In this document: piece by piece, positions 40,861 through 50,151 of the stretch | How the letters are laid out: each line of letters starts with the position of its first letter | Position numbering within the stretch: the first letter of the stretch is position 1 | Source: Acetobacterium woodii | Lineage (GTDB): Bacteria; Bacillota; Clostridia; Eubacteriales; Eubacteriaceae | NCBI GenBank assembly: GCA_016213825.1 | Contig: JACQZP010000019.1 | Span: 62,001-126,000 of the forward strand | DNA length: 64,000 nt | Reading direction: 5' to 3' | Position numbers and translations under genes: made by a program | The notes under the pieces: model-generated | The model's database searches: none | Seen by the model: the letters and a program-made list of their open reading frames with translations, nothing else | What the model was told of the DNA's origin: nothing

Positions 40861-41364
40861 ATGGCAGATGAGTTCGAAGAATTTGATGAAATAGAGCTGG
40901 AAGATGACGAAACTGAGGAAGGGAAGTTTTTAACCTTCATATTGGGGAATGAAACCTATGGACTGGAAATTATTTATGTCACCGAAATTATCGGCATTCA
41001 AAAAATAACCGAAGTGCCAGAGCTGCCGGATTATGTCAAAGGAATCATGAGCCTCCGGGGACAGATTATACCGGTTGTGGATATTCGTTTGCGCTTCGAA
41101 AAACCCTATCGGGAATATGATGAAAGAACCTGTGTGATTGTGGTTGATATTTCAGATATCACAGTGGGACTGATTGTTGATGGGGTAGCAGAGGTGGTTA
41201 CCATTCCGGAAGAACAGATTTTACCCCATCCAGACCTCGACGAAAGCTATAATCGCCAATTTGTCCGTGGGATCGGAAAAGTAGGCAATGAGGTAAAACT
41301 CTTGCTGGATTGTCACAAATTGCTGGCGGATGATGACATCGAAAATCTGGAACAGGAAGCCTGA
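40861..41364 (+). CDS. cheW: Coupling protein CheW
   Basis: A 167-residue adaptor linking receptors to CheA. After an acidic N-terminal extension (about 25 residues, EFEEFDEIELEDDETEEG), it has the CheW fold: FLTFILGNETYGLEIIYVTEIIG, PDYVKGIMSLRGQIIPVVDIRLRF and TVGLIVDGVAEV. It follows cheA by 28 bp with an AAGGAGG site and precedes the MCP gene. The acidic N-terminus is longer than usual. Confidence 0.95.
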   Translation: MADEFEEFDEIELEDDETEEGKFLTFILGNETYGLEIIYVTEIIGIQKITEVPELPDYVKGIMSLRGQIIPVVDIRLRFEKPYREYDERTCVIVVDISDITVGLIVDGVAEVVTIPEEQILPHPDLDESYNRQFVRGIGKVGNEVKLLLDCHKLLADDDIENLEQEA

Positions 41365-41423
41365 GCGCAGCTAACATGTATTCAATAAAGCTAAATAAAA
41401 TACTTTGATGGAGGAAATACAGA

Positions 41424-43124
41424 ATGGAATTTTTTAAAAATCTCAAAATTAAACAAAAGCTGGTTACCTGTTTTATACTGCTGGCAGTGGTTACCGGGGT
41501 GGTTGGGATATTTGGTATTTATACCATGAACATCATCAATACCCAGTCGGAAAACATGTATAATAATAATCTGGTACCGTCACAAAAACTGGCCAGTATT
41601 CATGCAGCAATGGAAGATATTCGCGCCAATCAGTTGTTAGCAGTTTACGAACGAAATCCGGCAACCCTGCAAACCCGGTTGGATGCCATTAATGCCTCAG
41701 TGGAAAGTGACAACGTCTTATTAAAAGAATATGAAGCGACGATTCAGGATGACGAAAATAAAGCATTGTATACCGCTCTCACTGATAGTCTGGCGACCTA
41801 CCGGGAACTACGAAATGGAAATTTAGAATTGGTTAAAGCTCAAAAATATGATGAAGCCCTGGCGGGTCTTGACAAGGTCAGTCAGGCAAGACTGGCAGTT
41901 GATGAGGATTTAGAAGCGTTAATCAGCTATAATACCACTCTAGCCGAAGATATTTTGGCCTCGAATACCGCCAACTTTAAAACTCAAAGCACCCTGATGA
42001 TTATTTTCATTGTCGTAGGAATTGCTTTGGCGGTGGGTCTTGGTTTAATGGTTGCTAATATGATCAGCAAACCACTTCGACGGATGGTGGATTCGGCAGA
42101 AGAGATCGCCAATGGAAATCTGAATGTGGATCTCAAAATCGACAGCCGTGATGAAGTGGGCGAACTTGGTTTCGCTTTTGAAAAGATGACCAACCATATT
42201 AATGAAATTATGACCAATATCGATTCTGCGGCCGAACAGGTGGCAGCCGGATCAAAACAGATTGCCGATTCAAGTATGGGATTATCTCAGGGAGCGACTG
42301 AACAAGCTAGCTCGATTGAACAACTGACAGCTTCCATCGAAGAGATTTCGTCCCAAACCCGACTCAATGCAGATAATGCGATTGAGGCCAATGAACTGGC
42401 TGAATTGACAAAAGAAAATGCTGTTCAGGGAAATAATGAGATGAAATTGATGCTTCAATCCATGGAAGAAATCAATGAGTCCTCCTCCAATATTTCAAAA
42501 ATCATTAAAGTCATTGATGAAATTGCGTTTCAAACCAATATTCTGGCCTTGAATGCTGCTGTTGAAGCAGCTCGAGCCCGACAGCATGGCAAAGGTTTTG
42601 CCGTTGTTGCCGAAGAGGTGAGGAATTTAGCGGCTCGGTCAGCGGATGCTGCTAAAGAAACAACCCGAATGATTGAAGGTTCGATTAAAAAAGTTGATGA
42701 CGGAACAAAAATTGCCACCAAAACGGCAGCAGCACTTAACAAGATTGTCGATGATGTAGCCAAGGTTTCTGATATTGTGGGAAATATCGCCTCAGCTTCA
42801 AATGAACAGGCCATTGGAATTTCCCAGATTAATCAGGGGATCATGCAGGTATCCGAAGTGGTTCAAATGAATTCAGCGACTTCAGAAGAAAGTGCCGCAG
42901 CCAGTGAAGAATTATCCAGTCAGGCAGAGATGCTAAGAGAACAGGCGGATCGGTTCATATTAAAAAAATCCGGACGTTTTTCTTACCAGGGGAATGAAGC
43001 ATTTGATGTAAACATGAATGGGAGTCAAAGACAAGCCAGACCGACAAAATGGGTAGACGCCAATTCGACTGTATCAAAACCAACCCGAATTGCATTGAGC
43101 GATAATGAATTTGGAAAATACTAA
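41424..43124 (+). CDS. Methyl-accepting chemotaxis protein
   Basis: A 566-residue receptor with an N-terminal membrane helix, a periplasmic-type four-helix bundle (TarH-like, about 35-185), a second membrane helix (TLMIIFIVVGIALAVGLGLMVANMI), a HAMP domain (SKPLRRMVDSAEEIANGNL) and a signalling coiled coil. The hairpin tip is DEIAFQTNILALNAAVEAARA..GKGFAVVAEEVRNLAARSA. It has no CheR-tethering pentapeptide at the C-terminus (ends DNEFGKY). The ligand is unknown. It is the only receptor in the operon, so it is probably the dedicated input of this system. Confidence 0.95.
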   Translation: MEFFKNLKIKQKLVTCFILLAVVTGVVGIFGIYTMNIINTQSENMYNNNLVPSQKLASIHAAMEDIRANQLLAVYERNPATLQTRLDAINASVESDNVLLKEYEATIQDDENKALYTALTDSLATYRELRNGNLELVKAQKYDEALAGLDKVSQARLAVDEDLEALISYNTTLAEDILASNTANFKTQSTLMIIFIVVGIALAVGLGLMVANMISKPLRRMVDSAEEIANGNLNVDLKIDSRDEVGELGFAFEKMTNHINEIMTNIDSAAEQVAAGSKQIADSSMGLSQGATEQASSIEQLTASIEEISSQTRLNADNAIEANELAELTKENAVQGNNEMKLMLQSMEEINESSSNISKIIKVIDEIAFQTNILALNAAVEAARARQHGKGFAVVAEEVRNLAARSADAAKETTRMIEGSIKKVDDGTKIATKTAAALNKIVDDVAKVSDIVGNIASASNEQAIGISQINQGIMQVSEVVQMNSATSEESAAASEELSSQAEMLREQADRFILKKSGRFSYQGNEAFDVNMNGSQRQARPTKWVDANSTVSKPTRIALSDNEFGKY

Positions 43125-43168
43125 TTAATGATTAAAGCACGATCAGTAGTGAGAAAGGAGGAGCAACA

Positions 43169-44203
43169 ATGTTTAAAAAAGAGCGGATCAAGGTTCTCAT
43201 TGTCGATGACAGTGTGTTTTTTCGTGAAATGGTAGCCCGAAGATTGTCGATGGACAAGTCGATTCAGGTTGTGGCAATGGCAGATGATCCCTTTGATGCC
43301 CGGGATAAAATACTAAAATATGATCCTGATGTAATTATTTGCGATGTTGAAATGCCAAAGATGAATGGCATTGAATTTATTAAACGATTGCTTCCCCAGT
43401 ACCCACTGCCGGTGGTGATTGTCAGCAGCAATCCACAAACTGGGGCAGCTGCCAGAAAGGCAGGAGCCCTGGATTTTGTGGAAAAACCAAACACAAATTC
43501 TTCAAGATCCTTTGATGATTTTCTGGTTGAGCTGGATAAAAAAATTCGGATCGCTGCAAAAACAGAAGTCGTCCTACCTCAACATCAGGCAAAAATAATA
43601 AAAAAACAGCAAATATCAGGCAATGGGCAGTCATCTGACAGGCTCATTGCCATTGGTGCGTCAACCGGTGGTACCGAAGCGATTTATGATGTGCTAAAAA
43701 AGCTGACACCAGATTGTCCTGGCATCGTGATTGTGCAGCATATTCCGCCAGTCTTTTCAAAAATGTTTGCCGAAAGACTGAATTCCCAGACACTCTTACG
43801 TTGCAAAGAAGCCCAAACCGGAGATTATCTGGAAAATGGCAGCGTCTATATTGCGCCGGGAGACCAGCATATGCGAATCAAACGGATTGGCAATAAATAT
43901 CGAGTGGAAGTTTTTCAAGGTGAAAAGGTCAATGGTCATTGTCCTTCGGTGGATACGCTCTTTGAATCGGTTGCCCGGGAAGCCGGAAACCGGGCAATTG
44001 GTATTCTTCTCACTGGCATGGGTAATGATGGTGCCAAAGGATTGCTGAACATTCGCCGGCAAGGGGCCATAACCATTGGTCAGGATGAGGCATCCTCGGT
44101 GGTTTACGGGATGCCAAAGGTTGCCTATAATATGGGGGCTGTGTCGGTCCAGGCGTCGCTGGAAAATATTCATAAACATATACTCTCGGCTTTGAAGGAA
44201 TAG
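43169..44203 (+). CDS. cheB: Protein-glutamate methylesterase/deamidase CheB
   Basis: A 344-residue two-domain enzyme. The receiver domain holds DDS at the N-terminus and the phosphoacceptor in IICDVEMPKMNG; the C-terminal methylesterase domain contains the catalytic serine in GASTGGTEAI, the histidine in VQHIPPVFS and the aspartate in GMGNDGA. All three are intact. It removes methyl groups from the MCP, but the partner methyltransferase CheR is not in the window. cheD follows after 8 bp. AAGGAGG precedes the start. Confidence 0.95.
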   Translation: MFKKERIKVLIVDDSVFFREMVARRLSMDKSIQVVAMADDPFDARDKILKYDPDVIICDVEMPKMNGIEFIKRLLPQYPLPVVIVSSNPQTGAAARKAGALDFVEKPNTNSSRSFDDFLVELDKKIRIAAKTEVVLPQHQAKIIKKQQISGNGQSSDRLIAIGASTGGTEAIYDVLKKLTPDCPGIVIVQHIPPVFSKMFAERLNSQTLLRCKEAQTGDYLENGSVYIAPGDQHMRIKRIGNKYRVEVFQGEKVNGHCPSVDTLFESVAREAGNRAIGILLTGMGNDGAKGLLNIRRQGAITIGQDEASSVVYGMPKVAYNMGAVSVQASLENIHKHILSALKE

Positions 44204-44211
44204 GTGATGAT

Positions 44212-44682
44212 ATGACAAAAATTGTCGGAATTGGGGAAATGGCCATTTCAAACAATCTCAATGATACAATAAAGACTTTTGCATTAGGTTCCTGTCTGGG
44301 GATCACGGCTTACTCAGCGGTGCGGAAGGTTGGTGGAATTATCCATATTGCGCTACCCAAACCAGCCCGAGTCGAAGATGCCAATAACCGTTATTGTTAT
44401 TATGCAACAACCGGATTACCCTATTTTATTCATCAATTTTCTAAAGCATATGGGTGCACAAAAAGCGAGTTGGTGATTCGCATTTTTGGTGGTGCCGAAT
44501 CGCTGCGGGAGAATGATACCTTTAATGTGGGAAAGCAGAATCTGGAGATCACCAAGCATATTCTAACGGATCTGAATTTGGGTATCCACTATGCCGAAAC
44601 CGGGGAGACCGTAAGCCGAACGATTGAATTGGAGGTAGCCAGTGGCGATATTAACATCTGGCACCAGAATATGATTATCTAA
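44212..44682 (+). CDS. cheD: Chemoreceptor glutamine deamidase CheD
   Basis: A 156-residue enzyme converting receptor glutamines to glutamates. The signature LGSCLGITAYSAVRKVGGIIHIALPKP supplies the nucleophilic cysteine and the catalytic histidine, and IRIFGGAE is also typical. It starts 8 bp after cheB, with AGGTGAT upstream. In Bacillus and Thermotoga CheD partners with CheC; no CheC is seen here. Confidence 0.94.
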   Translation: MTKIVGIGEMAISNNLNDTIKTFALGSCLGITAYSAVRKVGGIIHIALPKPARVEDANNRYCYYATTGLPYFIHQFSKAYGCTKSELVIRIFGGAESLRENDTFNVGKQNLEITKHILTDLNLGIHYAETGETVSRTIELEVASGDINIWHQNMII

Positions 44683-44795
44683 GCAGTCAAAAATTGAATG
44701 GTGATTGCTTTGACAATATAGAAAAACGAGTACTAGTCTGGACAATTTGGTCAGGTTATTAGAATAATTTAAACAAATAGAAGGGGAGACGGATA

Positions 44796-47700
44796 ATGTT
44801 AGAGGATACCACACTGGAGTCAGAGGAGAATTTCACTCAGGAGTTTGATGCCATTTCGGTGGGTGTGATCGTTTTGGACGAAAATGGTAAAGTTACCAAG
44901 GTCAACAATCCACTGCTGAATTATTTCAACAGCAAGCGGGAACAGTTTATTGGAAAAAAATTTGGCGATGCTGTTCAATGTATAAGCAGCCGTCTAAATA
45001 AAATGGGCTGTGGTTATGACCCGTCCTGTGAATTTTGTGAACTGAGAAATGCCTATACAAAGGTACTTGAATTTGAAAATGAACCAATTAAAATTGAATT
45101 CAGGAAAAGTATTTTTGTGGATCATGAGGAAAATGATTATTGGTTTAAGGTAAGCATTGCCCCGATGATCAATGAAAAGAAAAGAAATGCCGTTGTCACC
45201 TTTGTGGATATTACCGAGCGTAAAAACAAAGAATTATCGCTTGAACAGTCCCGGGATTACTATTATCGGATGTTTGAAAACTTCCCGACCCTAATTTGGA
45301 AAACCGATCTGGAAGGAAATGTGGTTTACTTTAACCGCAGTTGGTCGTTATTCACCGGGAAACAAAACGAAGACTATCTTGGCATTAAATGGCTGGATCT
45401 GATTCATCCCGAGGACAGAAAATTTTATCTTAAAATGAAGAATCAGGCATTTCAAAGCAAGAAATCCTTCAGTGTTGAGTATCGAATTCGACATGACAGT
45501 GGCAACTATCGTTGGATTGAAGGGATTTACAGCCCTTCCCACGAGGTGGATGGCAGTTATGATGGTTATATCGGGATTGGTACTGACATTACCGAACGGA
45601 AAAATTTGGAAGAAGGGCTGATTCGTTATAAAATGTTGGCTGAAAAAGTCCGGGATACGATTCTATTTGTCGAAATGAATGGTAAAATCATCGACGCAAA
45701 TAATGCCGCCGTAAAACTTTATGGTCACAACCGGGGGGAACTTCTAAAACTCTCGGTTTTTGATCTGATCGAAGGCGGGAAGTCCGTCGCCATTGAGGAA
45801 ATGAAGAATGGTGACAAGGATGGCGTATTTTTCGAAACCACGCACAAGAAAAGAGATGGAACCCTGATCCCGGTGGAAGTCAGTGCTAAAACCACCCATA
45901 TAAAAGAAAAACGCGTGATTATATGTATTGTGCGGGATATTTCAGAACGGAAAAATTCAGAAAATGCATTAATCGACAGTGAAGAAAAGTTTCGCCAGGT
46001 CTTTCATAATTCGACGGATGCTATCTTTGTTCAGGAAACGAGAGAAAATGGCACCCATGGAAAACTGGTTGAGGTTAATCAAACAGCCGGCGATATGTTC
46101 CATTATAGCTATGAGGAATTTTTTGAGTTTGACGATCCCATTTTCAAACTGATTGATTCGCCAGATGATGTCCAGCGGTATTGCAATGAACTTGCTGAAA
46201 AAATCCAAATCTCTTTTCTGGCTAATGCAAAACGAAAAGATGGGTCGATTATGCCCATCGAGGTGTTGTGCAACCATTGTTATTTAAATGAGAAAAAAGT
46301 TGCCATCACGGTTGTGCGAGACATCAGCGAGCGTTTGGCGGTGGAACAAGCCCTTAATCGAGCAAAAGAAGAAGCTGAAAGTGCCAACCAGGCTAAAAGT
46401 GAATTTCTGGCCAACATGAGTCACGAAATCAGAACTCCCCTTAACGGGATCGTCGGGATGGTAAATTTGATGCGGCTATCCAATTTAAATCAGGAACAGC
46501 AGGAGAACATCAAAATTATAAAAACCTGTGTCAACGCGCTTTTGAATGTCATCAATGACATCCTTGATTTTTCCAAGATGGAAGCGGGAAAGCTGGAGAT
46601 CAAGAAAAAGAATTGTGATATTAAAGCACTGGTAGAACATACGATTAAAGCTCAGATACCCATAGCGGAAAATAAGGGAATCGAACTCAATTATGCCTTT
46701 TCTGCCACCATCCCCCAATTTGTTATGGGAGATTTTCATCGGATCCAACAGATCCTGAACAATCTTATCAGCAATGCCATCAAATTCACCGATGCCGGAG
46801 AGGTATGGGTCAAAGTTAAAAATCAGGCTTTACATGGAAACCAGATTGATATACTCTTTACAGTTGAAGACACTGGCATCGGCATTGCGGAAGAAAACCG
46901 GCAGCAGATTTTTGAGAGCTTTAGTCAAGTGGATGGTTCGTTTACCAGACGATTCGGAGGTACCGGGTTGGGGCTTGCCATTACCAGACAATTAGTAGAG
47001 TTAATGGGTGGGAAAATCTGGGTAGAAAGCACAGAGGGCGTCGGCAGTCGGTTTTTCTTTCAACTGAGCTTCGATTTAGCTGAATCCGAAGACAAACCGA
47101 TTGAAGTGCATCCCAATTATTTTAAGATCAATCAGGAATATAAAATCCTGCTTACCGAAGATGATAAAGTCAATCAATTGGTTATCTCGCGAATGCTAAA
47201 TGAATGTGGTTATGGGGTGGATGTTGCCAACAATGGGTATGAAGCAGTTGAAATGATAAAAAAGAATACCTATGATATCATTCTGATGGATATTCAAATG
47301 CCTGAAATGGACGGGATTGAAGCGACCAAGCGGATTCGCAAGCTAAATATCGATACCCCGGTGCTGGCGATCACCGCCTATGCCCTCCATGGTGATCGGG
47401 AAAAATTTCTTGCCCAGGGAATGGATGGTTATATCTCAAAGCCCATTAAAGTCGAAAAGCTGGTTGAAGAAATTGAAAAATGTATCAATAACAAAGAAAA
47501 AGTTACTCAGTCGGGAGACTTTGAAATGAGGATTGACAAAAACGGCGAAATTGTTATAAAAGAAAGAAATACCACAGATAGTCTAATTGGAAGAATTTAT
47601 GATGAGGAAAAAGAAAAAGAATTGTCTGAAGTGATCCAGGAATTAAATTACAAGGTTGCAGAAAGAGAATTTACGACCTTTGAAAAATTAGCCAATCGCA

Positions 47701-47852
47701 TAAAAAAGCTTTCCATTGCTCTGGATATTGAAGATATGAAGGTGATTGCTTTTAAAATTGAATTGGATGTCAGACGAGGCAATTTTGAAGCAGCAGCAAA
47801 AAAAGTCAGTCAAATTAATCATATTTACGCAGTTTATAAAAAAACAGTATAA
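44796..47852 (+). CDS. Multi-PAS hybrid sensor histidine kinase
   Basis: A 1018-residue cytoplasmic kinase. About four PAS/PAC sensors (residues 15-530), each ending in a DITER/DISER motif, are followed by HisKA with H543 (ANMSHEIRTPLNG), an HATPase domain (NNLISNAIKFTDAG, EDTGIGIA, GTGLGLAI) and a receiver domain with D832 (LMDIQMPEMDG). The last 100 residues resemble an HPt bundle, but the phosphorylatable histidine position is asparagine (N967 in LANRIKKLS), so it is probably non-functional in transfer. The first PAS has a cysteine cluster (MGCGYDPSCEFCELR) that could bind metal. It follows cheD by 113 bp and precedes the response regulator at 47918. Confidence 0.93.
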   Translation: MLEDTTLESEENFTQEFDAISVGVIVLDENGKVTKVNNPLLNYFNSKREQFIGKKFGDAVQCISSRLNKMGCGYDPSCEFCELRNAYTKVLEFENEPIKIEFRKSIFVDHEENDYWFKVSIAPMINEKKRNAVVTFVDITERKNKELSLEQSRDYYYRMFENFPTLIWKTDLEGNVVYFNRSWSLFTGKQNEDYLGIKWLDLIHPEDRKFYLKMKNQAFQSKKSFSVEYRIRHDSGNYRWIEGIYSPSHEVDGSYDGYIGIGTDITERKNLEEGLIRYKMLAEKVRDTILFVEMNGKIIDANNAAVKLYGHNRGELLKLSVFDLIEGGKSVAIEEMKNGDKDGVFFETTHKKRDGTLIPVEVSAKTTHIKEKRVIICIVRDISERKNSENALIDSEEKFRQVFHNSTDAIFVQETRENGTHGKLVEVNQTAGDMFHYSYEEFFEFDDPIFKLIDSPDDVQRYCNELAEKIQISFLANAKRKDGSIMPIEVLCNHCYLNEKKVAITVVRDISERLAVEQALNRAKEEAESANQAKSEFLANMSHEIRTPLNGIVGMVNLMRLSNLNQEQQENIKIIKTCVNALLNVINDILDFSKMEAGKLEIKKKNCDIKALVEHTIKAQIPIAENKGIELNYAFSATIPQFVMGDFHRIQQILNNLISNAIKFTDAGEVWVKVKNQALHGNQIDILFTVEDTGIGIAEENRQQIFESFSQVDGSFTRRFGGTGLGLAITRQLVELMGGKIWVESTEGVGSRFFFQLSFDLAESEDKPIEVHPNYFKINQEYKILLTEDDKVNQLVISRMLNECGYGVDVANNGYEAVEMIKKNTYDIILMDIQMPEMDGIEATKRIRKLNIDTPVLAITAYALHGDREKFLAQGMDGYISKPIKVEKLVEEIEKCINNKEKVTQSGDFEMRIDKNGEIVIKERNTTDSLIGRIYDEEKEKELSEVIQELNYKVAEREFTTFEKLANRIKKLSIALDIEDMKVIAFKIELDVRRGNFEAAAKKVSQINHIYAVYKKTV

Positions 47853-47917
47853 TAAACACACCGCTGACATGGAGATTGAATCAATTACTAGCTGTCATAA
47901 GAAAGGAATAAAAGAAA

Positions 47918-48322
47918 ATGAAAATACTAATTGTTGAAGATGATATGGTGAGCCGACGTTTTTTGGGGAAGTTTTTAGCCCAATATGGAGAATGTGATAT
48001 TGTGGTTGATGGGATGGAGGCGTTAGACGCTTATCTTATTGCCATTAAAGAAGAGGAGCCTTACGATCTTATCTGCCTGGATATTATGATGCCAAAGGTT
48101 GATGGGGTTAAGGTATTAAAAGCCATCCGAGATTTTGAAGTGCAACGGGGGATCTTGCCCGAAAACAAGGTTAAGATTATCATTATCACCGCTTTGGCGG
48201 ATACTGAATTTGTTAATACTGCCTTTGATCTGGGATGTGAGGCCTATGCTGCCAAACCAGTTGATACAGAAAAGTTAGTTGAAGTGATGAATAAATTAGG
48301 AGTAATAAAAATAGACTGCTAG
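47918..48322 (+). CDS. Single-domain response regulator
   Basis: A 134-residue stand-alone receiver domain. Acid pocket residues are in VEDDMV, the phosphoacceptor is in LICLDIMMPKVDG, and the switch Thr/Lys are in IIITALAD and AAKPVD. No output domain is attached, so it acts by protein contact, like CheY or Spo0F. It lies 65 bp after the hybrid kinase gene and 22 bp before the HD-GYP gene. Likely phosphodonors are CheA and the hybrid kinase; a likely target is the adjacent HD-GYP protein. Confidence 0.93.
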   Translation: MKILIVEDDMVSRRFLGKFLAQYGECDIVVDGMEALDAYLIAIKEEEPYDLICLDIMMPKVDGVKVLKAIRDFEVQRGILPENKVKIIIITALADTEFVNTAFDLGCEAYAAKPVDTEKLVEVMNKLGVIKIDC

Positions 48323-48344
48323 GAAGAGTAGAGTGAGGTAAAAA

Positions 48345-49178
48345 ATGGGAATCTTAGAAGATCACATTAATAATTATACAAGTTCGGAGCACCCCACTGT
48401 TCAAATAACGGAACCTGAACAAACACCAAAAAAAACAGGCAATTCATTGTCTCATTATTTGTGTGATCTTAGTGAAAGTGTCAGTGATCAGCTCAATCGC
48501 GACATGTTGGTGGAATTAAAAAACAACCTGAGTAATGTGCTGTTTCAAAAAGAATATACGTATACTCATGTGACTAAGTTTTTGGCATACATGTATGAGA
48601 GCATTGAAGGGAATCCGATCATTCTCACGGCATTAGATCGGATTAAGAGAATGGATGAATATACTTTCGCCCATAGCGTCAATACGGCATTTTATGCCAT
48701 GTTTATCGCCATGTGGATGGAGTTGGAAGAACAAGAGATCATCAATGCTACTCAGGCAGGATTTCTACATGATATTGGGAAGATCTATATCCCAGATACC
48801 ATTTTAAATAAACGGGGTCCTTTAACGAAGGAAGAATATGAAATTATCCAGATCCATCCGCTTTATGGTTATTCACTACTTGATGAATTAAGCGAATTTA
48901 ATCTGGAAGTGAAACGGGCAGTCCTTTTTCACCATGAACGTATCGATGCCAGTGGTTACCCCTTGAGCGCCACCGATGATTACGTCGGGCTGTTGCCTAA
49001 AATTATCGCAGTGGCGGATGTATATGATGCGATGACAACAAATCGTGTTTATAAAAAAGGGAAAACTCCATTAGAAGCCATTGAATTTCTTAGTAATCAG
49101 GGGCGACAAGAACTGGATAATCAGGTACTGGGCTATTTTCTTAATAATATCCCTGTTTATGACTTCAAGGCATCTTGA
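48345..49178 (+). CDS. HD-GYP domain cyclic-di-GMP phosphodiesterase
   Basis: A 277-residue cytoplasmic protein. An N-terminal helical region (1-95) is followed by an HD-GYP domain: HDIGKIYIPDTILNKRGPLTKEEYE, IHPLYGYSLL, HHERIDASGYPL and AVADVYDAMTTNR. The metal-binding and GYP residues are kept; the usual DGSGYP is DASGYP. There is no receiver domain, so the single-domain regulator 22 bp upstream probably supplies phospho-control in trans. It is the last gene of the chemosensory operon and its most likely output. Confidence 0.93.
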   Translation: MGILEDHINNYTSSEHPTVQITEPEQTPKKTGNSLSHYLCDLSESVSDQLNRDMLVELKNNLSNVLFQKEYTYTHVTKFLAYMYESIEGNPIILTALDRIKRMDEYTFAHSVNTAFYAMFIAMWMELEEQEIINATQAGFLHDIGKIYIPDTILNKRGPLTKEEYEIIQIHPLYGYSLLDELSEFNLEVKRAVLFHHERIDASGYPLSATDDYVGLLPKIIAVADVYDAMTTNRVYKKGKTPLEAIEFLSNQGRQELDNQVLGYFLNNIPVYDFKAS

Positions 49179-49206
49179 GTGTCTAAAATTACTAATAATT
49201 AAATAT

Positions 49207-49250
49207 AAAAGCAGGTGATTTAAAAAAGATTTTTTAGATCATCTGCTTTT
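49207..49250 (+). terminator. Rho-independent terminator of the chemosensory operon
   Basis: AAAAGCAGGTGATTTAAAAAA pairs with a matching T-rich right arm ending CTGCTTTT; the stem has one or two bulges. The next 290 bp to the PadR gene are AT-rich with no clear feature. Confidence 0.75.
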
Positions 49251-49540
49251 ATATTGGCTTTGATAAATTTCTGCTGTTTCGTAAAAATAATATATTTATT
49301 ATTATATCAAAAAAATCCCTTGACTTATTGAAACATTATTATACAATTGCATATATCGAATCGATACTTTTCAATCCTGTAAAAGGCTGATATGGATCAG
49401 AATGCTAATAAATATGGTCGATATTAGCCGGTGAAATGGTTTAAATCTGTTTTAAAGGAAAAAAATAACATAAAGAAAGAGATGATGCATTTTTAGCATG
49501 ATCTGGTGATCGAATTGGAAAAAAAGAGAAAAATGCGAGA

Positions 49541-50068
49541 ATGCCCATGCTAGAATTCGCAATCTTAGGTTTTTTATTAGAACGGGATATGACAGGCTAC
49601 GACATGAAACAAATGATGGTGATGCGAACATCCAATTTCATTGATGCAAGTTTTGGAAGTATTTATCCAATGCTAAAAAGGCTTGAAAAAATCGGATTGA
49701 TAACCTTTGTGGAAATTGTTGAAGGTAACCGATTTAAGAAAATGTATACCATTACAGCTATGGGAAGGGAACATTTTATGGAATGGCTTCAAACACCCTG
49801 TACATTTTCTCCTTTTGATTTTGAGTATCTGGGAAAATTATTTTTCTATAAGCATTTAAAGAAAAACGATGTTATCCTTAATATCGAACTATTTAGAGGA
49901 ACCGTTCAGGAGGCGATCGAGAAGTTATCTGAAATTGAAAGTATTACCTGTGAGGGGAAAGAATCTTTTGAGTGTGCCAGTTTGCAATTCGGAAAGGCTT
50001 ATTATGAAATGGTGCTAAACTGGCATGAAAAGCTGATTGCAGATTTGACAAAAACAAATCCATCATAA
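49541..50068 (+). CDS. PadR-family transcriptional regulator
   Basis: A 175-residue winged-helix protein. It starts MLEFAILGFLLERDMTGYDMKQMM and continues FGSIYPMLKRLEKIGLITFVE, the conserved PadR core, with a C-terminal helical dimerisation domain (Vir_act_alpha-C type). PadR proteins usually repress a neighbouring transporter or phenolic-acid decarboxylase; no obvious target adjoins it. The ribosome site is weak, and M3 two codons later is an equally good start. The gene converges with the large PAS-GGDEF-HD-GYP gene through a shared terminator. Confidence 0.9.
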   Translation: MPMLEFAILGFLLERDMTGYDMKQMMVMRTSNFIDASFGSIYPMLKRLEKIGLITFVEIVEGNRFKKMYTITAMGREHFMEWLQTPCTFSPFDFEYLGKLFFYKHLKKNDVILNIELFRGTVQEAIEKLSEIESITCEGKESFECASLQFGKAYYEMVLNWHEKLIADLTKTNPS

Positions 50069-50113
50069 ATAGTTTAAAAAGAGCGTAGCCCACTCTAAAA
50101 GTTGGTTATCCAG

Positions 50114-50151
50114 AAAAAAACCGTGCATCTTCGATCGATGCACGGTTTTTA
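50114..50151. terminator. Bidirectional terminator
   Basis: Stem CCGTGCATC (50121-50129) with GATGCACGG (50137-50145), A run before and T run after. It slightly overlaps the end of the minus-strand gene at 50149. Confidence 0.9.
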
